Shown: positions 1 to 6,320 of the stretch, one piece after another
Position numbering within the stretch: the stretch's first letter is position 1
Layout of the letters: every line of letters begins with the position of its first letter
Assembly (NCBI GenBank): GCA_030840665.1
Contig: JAVEEB010000191.1
Location: 1 to 12,321 of the forward strand
DNA length: 12,321 nucleotides
DNA from: Frankiaceae bacterium
GTDB lineage: Bacteria > Actinomycetota > Actinomycetes > JAVEEB01
Direction: 5' to 3'
Notes under the pieces: model-generated
Told to the model about the DNA's origin: nothing
The model's database searches: none
What the model saw: the letters and a program-made list of their open reading frames with translations, nothing else
Program-made: the position numbers and the translations under genes

Positions 1-1004
1 ACGACGGTGCCGCCGAGCACGACGCCGCCTCGCCGTACCCGATCGTGCGGGCGCCCACGAACATGCTGTTGCCGACGCGAACGGCGACCACCCAGGCGGT
101 CACGCTCCTGCGGCAACACGAGTGCGATGCCGTCTGGTTCGGCGCGGCGGCGCCGCTGGGCTTAATGGCCCCGTCCCTGCGGGCTGCGGGCGCCCGGCGC
201 CTGGTGGGGACGACCCACGGCCACGAGATCGGCTGGGCCGCGCTGCCCGTCGCGCGCCAGATGCTGCGCCGCATCGGCCGGCACCTGGACGTGACGACGT
301 ACCTCGGTGAATACACGCGCAGTCGCCTGGCCCGCGCGCTGCCCGCCGGCGTGCGCCTCGAGCAGCTGACACCGGGTGTGGACGTCGGCCTGTTCCGGCC
401 GGACGTCGACGGGACTGCGGTGCGCGAGCGGTACGGGCTGACGGGCCGGCCTGTCGTGGTGTGCGTCTCCCGGCTCGTGCCACGCAAGGGGCAGGACACG
501 CTCATCGATGCCTGGCCCCGGGTGCTGGCCGTCGTACCCGATGCTCTGCTGTTGCTCGTCGGTGGCGGGGCGGGGCAGGCCGACCTGGAGAAGCGCGCCA
601 GCGAACGGGGGATCGCGCACGCGGTCGTCATCACCGGAGGGGTGCCGTGGACCGAGCTACCGGCGCACTTCGCCGCTGGCGACGTGTTCGCCATGCCGTG
701 CCGCACCCGCTGGGGTGGCTTTGACGTGGAGGGCCTCGGGATCGTCTACCTCGAAGCGTCCGCCACGGGCCTGCCGGTCGTCGCGGGCAACTCGGGCGGC
801 GCGCCGGACGCCGTTCTCGAGGGCAAGACCGGGCTCGTGGTCGACGGGACCGATACGGCGGCGACCGCGGCGGCGATCGTCTCGCTGCTGGTCGATGGCG
901 AGCGGCGCCGCGCCATGGGTGCCGCGGGGCGCGCGTGGGTGGAGGAGCGCTGGCAGTGGGAGCAGATCGCCGCACGCCTGCGCGGCTGGTTGTTCGAGGC
1001 CTGA
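1..1004 (+). CDS. pimB: GT4 mannosyltransferase, PimB'/MgtA-like, 5' truncated by window edge
   Basis: A GDP-mannose-dependent GT-B glycosyltransferase of family GT4. In the best match, PimB', it adds the second mannose to PIM1 at the cytoplasmic face of the membrane. The frame is open from base 3, and the residues before the GTG at 45 (ending SPYPIV) continue the family's N-terminal domain. The gene therefore starts outside the window; 333 residues are visible against about 380 in full-length PimB'. Counting from the GTG at 45: THGHE (57-61) is the inter-domain loop, SRLVPRKGQD (142-151) is the nucleotide-sugar-binding Arg/Lys motif, and E229 to E237 in EGLGIVYLE is the EX7E signature of retaining GT4 enzymes. 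GNSGGAPDAV (249-258) closes the donor site. The 51-base gap to the next gene on the same strand suggests an operon. MgtA or another GT4 mannosyltransferase cannot be excluded, because the acceptor-binding N-terminus is missing. Confidence 0.85.
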   Translation, partial: DGAAEHDAASPYPIVRAPTNMLLPTRTATTQAVTLLRQHECDAVWFGAAAPLGLMAPSLRAAGARRLVGTTHGHEIGWAALPVARQMLRRIGRHLDVTTYLGEYTRSRLARALPAGVRLEQLTPGVDVGLFRPDVDGTAVRERYGLTGRPVVVCVSRLVPRKGQDTLIDAWPRVLAVVPDALLLLVGGGAGQADLEKRASERGIAHAVVITGGVPWTELPAHFAAGDVFAMPCRTRWGGFDVEGLGIVYLEASATGLPVVAGNSGGAPDAVLEGKTGLVVDGTDTAATAAAIVSLLVDGERRRAMGAAGRAWVEERWQWEQIAARLRGWLFEA

Positions 1005-1055
1005 GCGTTCGTCGGGGCGGTCAAGGTCCCGGCGCGGGTTGCCGAGGAACCAAGC

Positions 1056-1634
1056 ATGGTCGACCCGCGCTGCCCCAACTGCTCCGCGCGCGTGCCAGCC
1101 GACGCCGACTGGTGTTCGCTGTGTTACGCGAGCCTGCGAGCGCAGCCCGCCCCTGCCCAGGTCGCGGAGCAGCCCGCCCCGGCCTATGCGGCATCGGTCG
1201 CGTACGACCCGCTGACCGCGCCTGTGTCCCTGCTTGCCGAACTGAGCGAGCTTGCCGGCGACGCGTCACCCGTGCCGGTCAGGACCGGCCGTCACGCAGC
1301 GCGTCACGCCGCGCCTCAGACCGGGCATCAGGCTGGGCCTCAGGCTGGGCCTCAGGCTGGGCCTCCGGCCGCGTATCCGGCCGCCTATCTGGCGCCGCGC
1401 GCCGCGACCTGGCCGTGCCGCAAGTGCACCGCTGAGGTGCCCATGGAGCAGGACAGCTGTCCCGTATGCGGCGGTGGGTTCCTGGACGCGGGGGAGATCT
1501 CGGTCCGGCTGCCGTTGATCGGGGACGCCAAGACTCTCGAGGGCAGCAAGAAGGCCTGGGTCATCGTCGGCGGCGCCTTCGCGATCATCATCGCTTTCCT
1601 GGCCTTCGCCATGGTTATCGGGCTGCTTATCTGA
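1056..1634 (+). CDS. double zinc-ribbon, C-terminally anchored membrane protein
   Basis: Function not known. The 192 residues contain an N-terminal zinc ribbon (C6-x2-C9 ... C20-x2-C23), then a long Ala/Pro/Gln-rich linker (about 28-118) that includes three exact QAGP repeats (92-103). A second ribbon follows (C121-x2-C124 ... C135-x2-C138), and one hydrophobic segment (about 168-192) forms the extreme C-terminus. With no signal peptide and a terminal helix, both ribbons should lie in the cytoplasm (inference). The ATG at 1056 has GAGGAA at 1044-1049, a good ribosome site. It sits between the mannosyltransferase and the SRPBCC gene, where other actinobacteria, as I recall, often carry an AMP-ligase. 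Paired ribbons of this kind bind Zn structurally and mostly mediate protein contacts, so no enzymatic role is claimed. Confidence 0.82.
   Translation: MVDPRCPNCSARVPADADWCSLCYASLRAQPAPAQVAEQPAPAYAASVAYDPLTAPVSLLAELSELAGDASPVPVRTGRHAARHAAPQTGHQAGPQAGPQAGPPAAYPAAYLAPRAATWPCRKCTAEVPMEQDSCPVCGGGFLDAGEISVRLPLIGDAKTLEGSKKAWVIVGGAFAIIIAFLAFAMVIGLLI
1329..1364 (+). repeat. three exact 12-bp tandem repeats inside the zinc-ribbon gene
   Basis: The unit CAGGCTGGGCCT is repeated exactly three times (1329-1340, 1341-1352, 1353-1364). It is in frame and encodes QAGP x3 in the linker between the two zinc ribbons. The preceding CAGACCGGGCAT and following CCGGCC look like decayed units. The in-frame 12-bp period makes copy-number change by slippage tolerable for the protein. 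Confidence 0.95.
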
Positions 1635-1688
1635 CCCAGGTCGGCCTCGCGTAATGTCGGCGCCTGCACGCCCACTCGAGGAGCCTTC

Positions 1689-2138
1689 ATGAGCCGTCTC
1701 ACGACGTCGTCGATCGTCATTGACGCGCCACTCGAGGCTGTCTATCGCGTCATCGTGGATGTGGGCTCCTACCCGGAGTGGATCAGCCAGCTCAAGAGCG
1801 CGGAGGTCCTGCAGTCGGACGAGCAGGGCCGGCCGTCGCAGGTGCGGTTCTCGATCGACGCCGGCATGTTCAGCGACGACCTCGTGGTGGCGTACACCTG
1901 GTCGGACACCGGCGCCCAATGGCAGTTGGTCAGCGGCACGAAAGTGCGCGAGCAAACGGGCGGCTACCGGTTGGCCGCTGACGGCACGGGAACGTCCGTC
2001 GAATACGACCTCCGGCTGGACGTCGACATGCCCATGTTTTCGTTGTTCCGTGGTCAGGCCGAGAGAATGCTGACCGACGCGGCCCTCACCTCTTTGAAGC
2101 AGCGGGTCGAATCGCCCAACGGCGGCACGGCACACTAA
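1689..2138 (+). CDS. SRPBCC (START/polyketide cyclase-like) family protein
   Basis: A 149-residue single-domain protein of the SRPBCC helix-grip fold, the Bet v1/CoqU/polyketide-cyclase superfamily that binds hydrophobic ligands in a deep cavity. The opening beta strand and helix TSSIVIDAPLEAVYRVIVDV (6-25) followed by SYPEWI (27-32) is the family's diagnostic N-terminus. Alternating beta strands follow to about 115, and the C-terminal helix RGQAERMLTDAALTSLKQRV covers the cavity. The ATG at 1689 is preceded by GAGGAG (1678-1683), five bases away. The gap to the glucokinase gene is 27 bases. Homologues occur near pimB' in mycobacteria; a lipid-carrier role for this one is only inferred. No signal peptide or membrane segment is seen. 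Confidence 0.88.
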   Translation: MSRLTTSSIVIDAPLEAVYRVIVDVGSYPEWISQLKSAEVLQSDEQGRPSQVRFSIDAGMFSDDLVVAYTWSDTGAQWQLVSGTKVREQTGGYRLAADGTGTSVEYDLRLDVDMPMFSLFRGQAERMLTDAALTSLKQRVESPNGGTAH

Positions 2139-2165
2139 CCGCACCAACCGATTGCAAGGAGGACC

Positions 2166-3119
2166 GTGGGGCTCACCATTGGCGTCGATGTCGGCGGCAC
2201 AAAGTTGCTGGGCGGCGTTGTCGACGACGACGGCAACGTGCTCAGTCGCATCCGCAAGCCGACACCTGGCGGCTCGGCCTCCGGTATTGCCGACTCGATC
2301 GCGGACCTCATCGAGGAGGCGCGCCAGTCGTACGACGTCTCCGCCGTCGGTATCGGCGTTGCGGGCTTCGTCTCGGAGAACCGATCCACGGTCCGCTTCG
2401 CCCCCAACCTCGCCCTCATCAACACCCCGCTGCGCGACGAGGTGGCGGCCCGCGTGGGTCTGCCTGTCGTCGTCGAGAACGACGCGAACGCCGCCGCGTG
2501 GGGTGAATATCGGTACGGCGCAGGCCGCGGGCACTCCCACATCGTCCTGATCACCCTCGGCACCGGCGTGGGCGGCGGGTTCGTCTTCGGCGGCAAGCTC
2601 TACCGCGGTGGCTTCGGCGTCGGCGCCGAGATCGGGCACGTTCAGATCGTCCCCGGCGGCACGGGTCGACCGTGTGGCTGCGGGCAGACGGGCTGCCTCG
2701 AGATGTACGTCAGTGGCCGCGCCCTCGGCCGCCACTCGCGGGAAGCCGTCCTTGCGGACCCGGTCGGCGGCGCTGAGTTGCTGGCCGCCGCCGGCGGCGA
2801 CATCGAGAAGATCGAGGGACCGATGGTGACCCTCGCGGCCCAGGAGGGCAACGCGCTGGCGATCCGCGTCTTCGCCGAGGTGGGCGCTCTGCTCGGGCAG
2901 GGCTTCGCCGACATTGCGGCGTCGCTCGACCCGACGTGTTTCGTCGTCGGCGGCGGCGTGTGCCTCGCGGGCGACATCCTCATCGAACCGGCACGCAAAG
3001 CGTTCGCGGCCAACCTGACGGGGGCCGGACACCGGCCGCTGGCGGACGTACGGGCCGCGGTCCTCGGCAACGACGCGGGCCTCATCGGCGCGGCAGACCT
3101 CGCCCGCCAGTCCGACTGA
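2166..3119 (+). CDS. glkA: ROK-family glucokinase
   Basis: Phosphorylates glucose with ATP (or possibly polyphosphate) to glucose-6-phosphate in the cytoplasm. The protein is 317 residues, the normal length for ROK glucokinases. It shows the phosphate-1 loop D8-V-G-G-T-K (8-13), the catalytic Asp in ENDANAA (D106), the phosphate-2 region LGTGVGGG (131-138), and the zinc-binding ROK signature: H158 in EIGHVQI plus CGCGQTGCLE (170-179) with three Cys. The GTG at 2166 is preceded by AAGGAGG (2156-2162); the 3-base spacing is short, but no other start fits the N-terminal motif. It closes the + strand operon and is followed by a strong hairpin at 3165-3196. ROK repressors have an N-terminal HTH that is absent here, so this is a kinase. 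Glucose as substrate is inferred from family and context. Confidence 0.93.
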   Translation: MGLTIGVDVGGTKLLGGVVDDDGNVLSRIRKPTPGGSASGIADSIADLIEEARQSYDVSAVGIGVAGFVSENRSTVRFAPNLALINTPLRDEVAARVGLPVVVENDANAAAWGEYRYGAGRGHSHIVLITLGTGVGGGFVFGGKLYRGGFGVGAEIGHVQIVPGGTGRPCGCGQTGCLEMYVSGRALGRHSREAVLADPVGGAELLAAAGGDIEKIEGPMVTLAAQEGNALAIRVFAEVGALLGQGFADIAASLDPTCFVVGGGVCLAGDILIEPARKAFAANLTGAGHRPLADVRAAVLGNDAGLIGAADLARQSD

Positions 3120-3164
3120 CTCTGGTCGCCAGCACCCGCAACCCGCAGCCGGCGGCCCGTCTTA

Positions 3165-3196
3165 AGCGGACGTGGTCACCGTTGACCACTTCCGCT
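3165..3196. terminator. bidirectional hairpin terminator in convergent gap
   Basis: Two 14-base arms (3165-3178 and 3183-3196) pair at 13 of 14 positions around the loop CCGT. The inner part is GTGGTCA/TGACCAC and the outer part AGCGGA/TCCGCT. There is no T-tract, which is usual in high-GC actinobacteria. It sits in the 101-base gap between the stop of the ROK gene (+) and the stop of the membrane-protein gene (-), so it can serve both. Confidence 0.8.
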
Positions 3197-3220
3197 GCAC
3201 GGGTCCCGCTCGACCAGGCG

Positions 3221-3934
3221 CTAGACGACCGCGCCGTCGTCGGGCCCGCCCTCTTCGGGGGGCAGCTTGTCACGCATGCGTACGAGGAGCGACGCGCCGC
3301 CGCCGAGCGCGCACACCAGCGCCAGCCAGCGCACCGGCGGGTCCACGTACGCGCCGAGCAACCAGATCACGACGAGGAACCCCGCGCCGACCGTCAGCGC
3401 CAGCAGGCCGACGACTGTCGCCTTGTCCAGCCGGGGGAGCGGCGGCGGCGGCGGCGGGATGAAGTGATCCTCGACGTCGTCGGGCTCGACGGCAGGGGCT
3501 GGCTGTTCCGCGGGCCGAATAAGGCGGCGGCGCACGCCGGCGGGCGGGTCTTCCGGCCGCGCGAAGGCGTCATCCACCGACGGGGCGTCGGCGTCGACGT
3601 CCTCCTGGACCGGCCAGGCGCCGACGGGGCTGCCGCCGTCGTCGTCCCAGCCCGCGACGATCTCGGCGAACAGGGTGTCGTCGTCGCGTTCCAGCAGGGC
3701 GCTGATGGCGGGCAGGTGCTCGTCGACGAGCCGGCCCGCCTCCTCGCGGCGGGTGGCGTCGACCCAGAGCCTGTCCACGATGTCGAAGCGCGTCGGATCC
3801 ACGGCGTTCGCGCGCTGGCGTGCGTACGCGGCAATGCCCGCCTCGGCCAGCAGCTGCAGCAGGCGCGGGCTGACGAGCTGGTCGACGTCGCGGAGCACGT
3901 CGAACCGTGCGGCCGGGAGACCGTTACTGCGCAT
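3221..3934 (-). CDS. two-helix membrane protein with proline-rich linker (actinobacterial hypothetical)
   Basis: Function unknown. The 237 residues comprise a soluble, largely helical N-terminal part (about 1-105), an acidic disordered linker (about 106-157), the HFIPPPPPPLPRL motif (157-169), and two transmembrane segments (about 172-194 and 202-219). A short polar Pro/Glu/Asp-rich tail follows. The poly-proline stretch just before the first helix is typical of a family of actinobacterial hypothetical membrane proteins found in this neighbourhood. The ATG at 3934 lies inside the end of the upstream hydrolase gene (11-base overlap) with GGAGG seven bases before it, so translation is probably coupled. 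Both N- and C-terminus are predicted to be cytoplasmic (inference from two helices and no signal peptide). Confidence 0.82.
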   Translation of the reverse strand: MRSNGLPAARFDVLRDVDQLVSPRLLQLLAEAGIAAYARQRANAVDPTRFDIVDRLWVDATRREEAGRLVDEHLPAISALLERDDDTLFAEIVAGWDDDGGSPVGAWPVQEDVDADAPSVDDAFARPEDPPAGVRRRLIRPAEQPAPAVEPDDVEDHFIPPPPPPLPRLDKATVVGLLALTVGAGFLVVIWLLGAYVDPPVRWLALVCALGGGASLLVRMRDKLPPEEGGPDDGAVV

Positions 3935-4718
3935 CGGTGCCCCTCCCGGAAGATGTGCGGCTCAGACGGTGTACGAAATCGATGCTCGCGGCGAAGATGC
4001 GCGGCGCGTCGTAGTCAAGCGTGGCGACGTGGAAGCTGTCTTTCAAGACCACCTCGGTGACGTCGGTCGATGACACGCGCGCGAGGAGCATCTTGCTCGA
4101 GATCGGCTCGACGACGTGGTCGTTGGCGCTGCGAAAAACGAGCAGGGGTTGATCAATGCGGTGCAGATCGCCGCGGACGATCGCCCAGAACGCGCGCAGC
4201 GAGTCGAACGCGCGCAGGGGGTGCCTGTCGTACGCGAGCTCCACCACGCCCGGCTTGGCGACGTCGTTGCCCGGACCCTTCGTCGAGGCGACGAGGTGCT
4301 TGAGGAGGGGCGCCAACTTGGCCGCCCGGCGGGTGGTCGTCAGCGACGGGTTGACCAGCACGAGGCCGGCGACCTCCGCCCCGTGCACCTCCGCGAGGCG
4401 CAGGGCCAGGGTGCCCCCCATCGACAGACCCATGACGAAGACTTCGTCACAACGCGACTGGAGGTCGACGAAGGCGGCGTCGACGGCGTCGTACCAGTCA
4501 GACCACCGCGTTTTGGCCATGTCGCGCCAGACCGTGCCGTGGCCGGGCAGCAGCGGGCATTCGACCGCGAATCCGGCCTTCGAGAGCCGTTCCGGCCAGG
4601 CGCCGAGGCTCTGCGGCGTGCCCGTGTACCCGTGGCAGAGGATGACCCCTGTGCGGTCGCCGGGGATGGTGATCGCGCGGGCGCCCTTGAGCGTGGTCGC
4701 GCGGGGTGCGGGTGACAT
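3924..4718 (-). CDS. alpha/beta-hydrolase, Est30-like carboxylesterase/lipase
   Basis: A serine hydrolase of 264 residues resembling monoacyl-type carboxylesterases such as Geobacillus Est30. The oxyanion-hole strand gives LCHGYTGTP (27-35). The nucleophile elbow is GLSMGG (97-102) with S99. The acid is D200 in SANDHVV, and the base is H230 in DSFHVATLDYD; this matches the family spacing. A lid region lies between about 125 and 185. No signal peptide is seen, so it should be cytoplasmic. The ATG at 4718 is the first in frame with the fold, though no strong ribosome site precedes it. It is first in a two-gene operon with the membrane protein and is divergent from the acyltransferase gene. The natural substrate is not known; a short- or medium-chain acyl ester is the family expectation. 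Confidence 0.9.
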   Translation of the reverse strand: MSPAPRATTLKGARAITIPGDRTGVILCHGYTGTPQSLGAWPERLSKAGFAVECPLLPGHGTVWRDMAKTRWSDWYDAVDAAFVDLQSRCDEVFVMGLSMGGTLALRLAEVHGAEVAGLVLVNPSLTTTRRAAKLAPLLKHLVASTKGPGNDVAKPGVVELAYDRHPLRAFDSLRAFWAIVRGDLHRIDQPLLVFRSANDHVVEPISSKMLLARVSSTDVTEVVLKDSFHVATLDYDAPRIFAASIDFVHRLSRTSSGRGTDAQ

Positions 4719-4785
4719 GCCCCGATCGTGTCACGCGGCACGCCGTAAGGCACAGGCCCATTAACGGATGCCGCGGAGCGTGGTC

Positions 4786-4791
4786 TAGCGT
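4786..4791 (+). promoter_or_regulatory. candidate -10 element for the acyltransferase gene
   Basis: TAGCGT matches the actinobacterial TANNNT -10. It lies in the 112-base divergent gap between the hydrolase (-) and acyltransferase (+) starts and would give a leader of about 35 bases. No convincing -35 is visible (TTAACG at 4761-4766 is too far and weak). Confidence 0.4.
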
Positions 4792-4830
4792 CGTCGTCCT
4801 ACAGGCTCCACCCCGGGTGGTCTGCGAGGA

Positions 4831-5667
4831 GTGCGCTTGTTCTACTGGATCATCAAGTCGTTGCTCGCGCCATTCCTGCACCTCGGGTTCCGGCCCTGGG
4901 TGCAAGGGCTCGAGAACGTCCCGGACGAGGGCGGCGCGTTGCTTGCGAGCAACCACCTCTCCTTCTCCGACTCGGTGTTCCTGCCGCTCGTCGTGCCGCG
5001 CCGGGTGACGTTCCTGGCCAAGAGCGAGTACTTCTTCACCCGCGGCGTGAAGGGTCGCGCGAAGGCGCTGTTCTTCCGGGGGATCGGCTACGTGCCGGTC
5101 GAGCGCACCGGTGGCAAGGCCTCGGCCGTCGCCCTGGACGCCGGCCTGTCGTTGCTGCGCAACGGCGAGCTGCTGGGGATCTACCCCGAAGGCACCCGCT
5201 CGCCCGACGCGCGGCTCTACCGCGGCAAGACGGGCGTCGCGCGAATGGCGCTCGAGGCGGGGGTGCCCGTCATCCCCGTCGCGATGATCGACACGGAGAA
5301 GCTGCAGCCCCCCGGCAAGGTGATGCCCAAGTTCATCCGGCCGGGCGTGATCATCGGCGAGCCCCTGGACTTCTCCCGGTACGCCGGCATGGACACCGAC
5401 CGCTTCGTCCTGCGCTCCGTCACGGACGAGATCATGTACGCGATCATGAAGTTGTCCGGCCAGGAATACGTGGACGAATACGCGAGCTCGGCCAAGGCGC
5501 GCATCGCCCGCGCGGCCAAGCTGAAGGCCGCGGAGCACAAGGCGGCCGAACACCGGCTGGCGGTGGAACGGCGCCACGCTGCGGCCGGGACGACACCCGC
5601 TGCGAGCGAGATGGTGGACCCGAGCGCGCCCGAATCGCCGGACGAGACGGGTGCCGCGGAGGCCTGA
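4831..5667 (+). CDS. plsC: 1-acyl-sn-glycerol-3-phosphate acyltransferase (PlsC family)
   Basis: Transfers an acyl chain to lysophosphatidate or a related lyso-lipid at the inner membrane face. Counting from the GTG at 4831 (278 residues): the catalytic NHLSFSD (HX4D, H42-D47), the substrate motif YPEGTRS (118-124), and motif IV VPVIPVAMI (145-153) are all present and in order. A hydrophobic N-terminal segment (about 3-20) fits membrane association. The last 70 residues are an Ala/Glu/Lys-rich extension with two AAEH repeats and a probably disordered tail, longer than minimal PlsC. GAGGA touches the GTG, leaving no spacing, whereas TTG at 4837 lies five bases after GAGGAG and gives FYWIIK, a common start in relatives. 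The true start may therefore be 4837. It is a single gene or the head of a unit with the STAS gene. Confidence 0.92.
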   Translation: MRLFYWIIKSLLAPFLHLGFRPWVQGLENVPDEGGALLASNHLSFSDSVFLPLVVPRRVTFLAKSEYFFTRGVKGRAKALFFRGIGYVPVERTGGKASAVALDAGLSLLRNGELLGIYPEGTRSPDARLYRGKTGVARMALEAGVPVIPVAMIDTEKLQPPGKVMPKFIRPGVIIGEPLDFSRYAGMDTDRFVLRSVTDEIMYAIMKLSGQEYVDEYASSAKARIARAAKLKAAEHKAAEHRLAVERRHAAAGTTPAASEMVDPSAPESPDETGAAEA

Positions 5668-5730
5668 GCCCCCTGGGGTGCACGGGCCGCGGACCTCGGG
5701 AGCCGCGGGCGACGGACTCGTCGCCCGGAG

Positions 5731-5770
5731 ACATCTCACTTATGGGATGTCACATCACACATGTGAGATG
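5731..5770. promoter_or_regulatory. nested inverted repeats, operator-like or hairpin, AT-rich island
   Basis: Outer arms CATCTCAC (5732-5739) and GTGAGATG (5763-5770) are perfectly complementary over a 23-base loop. Inside lie the odd-centred palindrome GATGTCACATC (5746-5756) and the 8-base palindrome CACATGTG (5758-5765). The stretch is clearly richer in A/T than its surroundings. It lies 64 bases after the plsC stop and about 150 bases before the STAS start. It could be a repressor operator or the end of the plsC transcript. No known regulator motif is recognised. Confidence 0.6.
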
Positions 5771-5788
5771 GCGTGTGGCAGTTCATCT

Positions 5789-5833
5789 CCCGCCGGCGAC
5801 CTTCCCGCCGGCGCCCCACCCGCTGGCGCCTGA
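5789..5833 (+). repeat. three 15-base tandem repeats
   Basis: CCCGCCGGCG, CCCGCCGGCG and CCCGCTGGCG start exactly 15 bases apart (5789, 5804, 5819); the five bases after each vary. They lie in the non-coding gap between plsC and the STAS gene. This may be simple low-complexity expansion; no function is claimed. The rest of the 253-base gap holds only the dyads at 5731-5770 and the promoter-like element at 5906. Confidence 0.7.
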
Positions 5834-5905
5834 CCCCGACGGCCACCCTTGCCAGGCGGAAACCAGGGGAAGATCGTCAGCAGCAGTCGATCTTTTCCTC
5901 ATGAC

Positions 5906-5911
5906 GGGTAT
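5906..5911 (+). promoter_or_regulatory. GGGTAT -10-like element (SigB/SigF/SigH-type) before STAS gene
   Basis: GGGTAT matches the -10 of the SigB/SigF-like stress and sporulation sigma factors. A GTCG (5887-5890), 15 bases upstream, only partly matches the GTTT -35. It ends nine bases before the GTG at 5921, so the transcript would be leaderless or nearly so. Anti-sigma antagonist genes are often controlled by such sigma factors. Confidence 0.4.
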
Positions 5912-5920
5912 GGGGGCCCT

Positions 5921-6316
5921 GTGCACGAGCTTCCGCCGTCGCCTGACGACCGCTTCGACGTCGCTATTTCCGGCGACGAGGACTGCGTCGTGGTGGCTGT
6001 GCGCGGCGACATCGACATCTACACGGCGCCACCGTTCCGGCGGGCGCTCGACGACGCACGTGTCCTGAGGCCGCGGACGGTCGTCGTCGACCTTGCCGGG
6101 GTCGGCTTCATGGACTCCACCGGTTTTGGCCAGCTGGTGTCCCTCATAGTGGGCGACGACCCTCCCGTGGTGACTGCCGCGAACTGCCGCCCGATCGTCC
6201 GCAACGCGTTCCGGCTGATGGGGCTCGACAGGGTGCTGCGACTGCACCCGTACGGCGACCCGCCCCTCTGGCCTGGCGTCACCGACACGTCCAGGGGCGA
6301 CGAAGCGTCCGGCTGA
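5921..6316 (+). CDS. STAS-domain anti-sigma factor antagonist
   Basis: A 131-residue single STAS domain of the SpoIIAA/RsbV/BldG type. Such proteins bind a serine-kinase anti-sigma factor when unphosphorylated and so release a sigma factor. GDIDIYTAPPFRRAL (29-43) is the second strand and first helix. VVVDLAGVGFMDSTGFGQLV (54-73) carries the DST(G) signature in which S66 is the expected phosphorylation site. The frame is open from a TTG at 5849, but GTG at 5921 begins just before the domain and gives a normal length, so it is preferred; GGGGG (5912-5916) is a weak ribosome site. No kinase partner gene is present in the window. The stop is four bases from the convergent stop of the RlpA-like gene, with no terminator between them. 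Confidence 0.86.
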   Translation: MHELPPSPDDRFDVAISGDEDCVVVAVRGDIDIYTAPPFRRALDDARVLRPRTVVVDLAGVGFMDSTGFGQLVSLIVGDDPPVVTAANCRPIVRNAFRLMGLDRVLRLHPYGDPPLWPGVTDTSRGDEASG

Positions 6317-6320
6317 GAGG

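Noticed and set aside
1266..3032. 588-codon open frame on the minus strand
   Set aside because: Antisense to the zinc-ribbon, SRPBCC and ROK genes, all clearly coding on the + strand. Long antisense frames are common at this GC content.
2936..4060. 374-codon plus-strand frame running through the 3165-3196 hairpin
   Set aside because: Overlaps the ROK gene in another frame and is antisense to the membrane protein. It crosses a terminator and shows no domain.
4498..5739. 413-codon minus-strand frame
   Set aside because: Antisense to plsC, which has all its catalytic motifs, and out of frame with the hydrolase gene.
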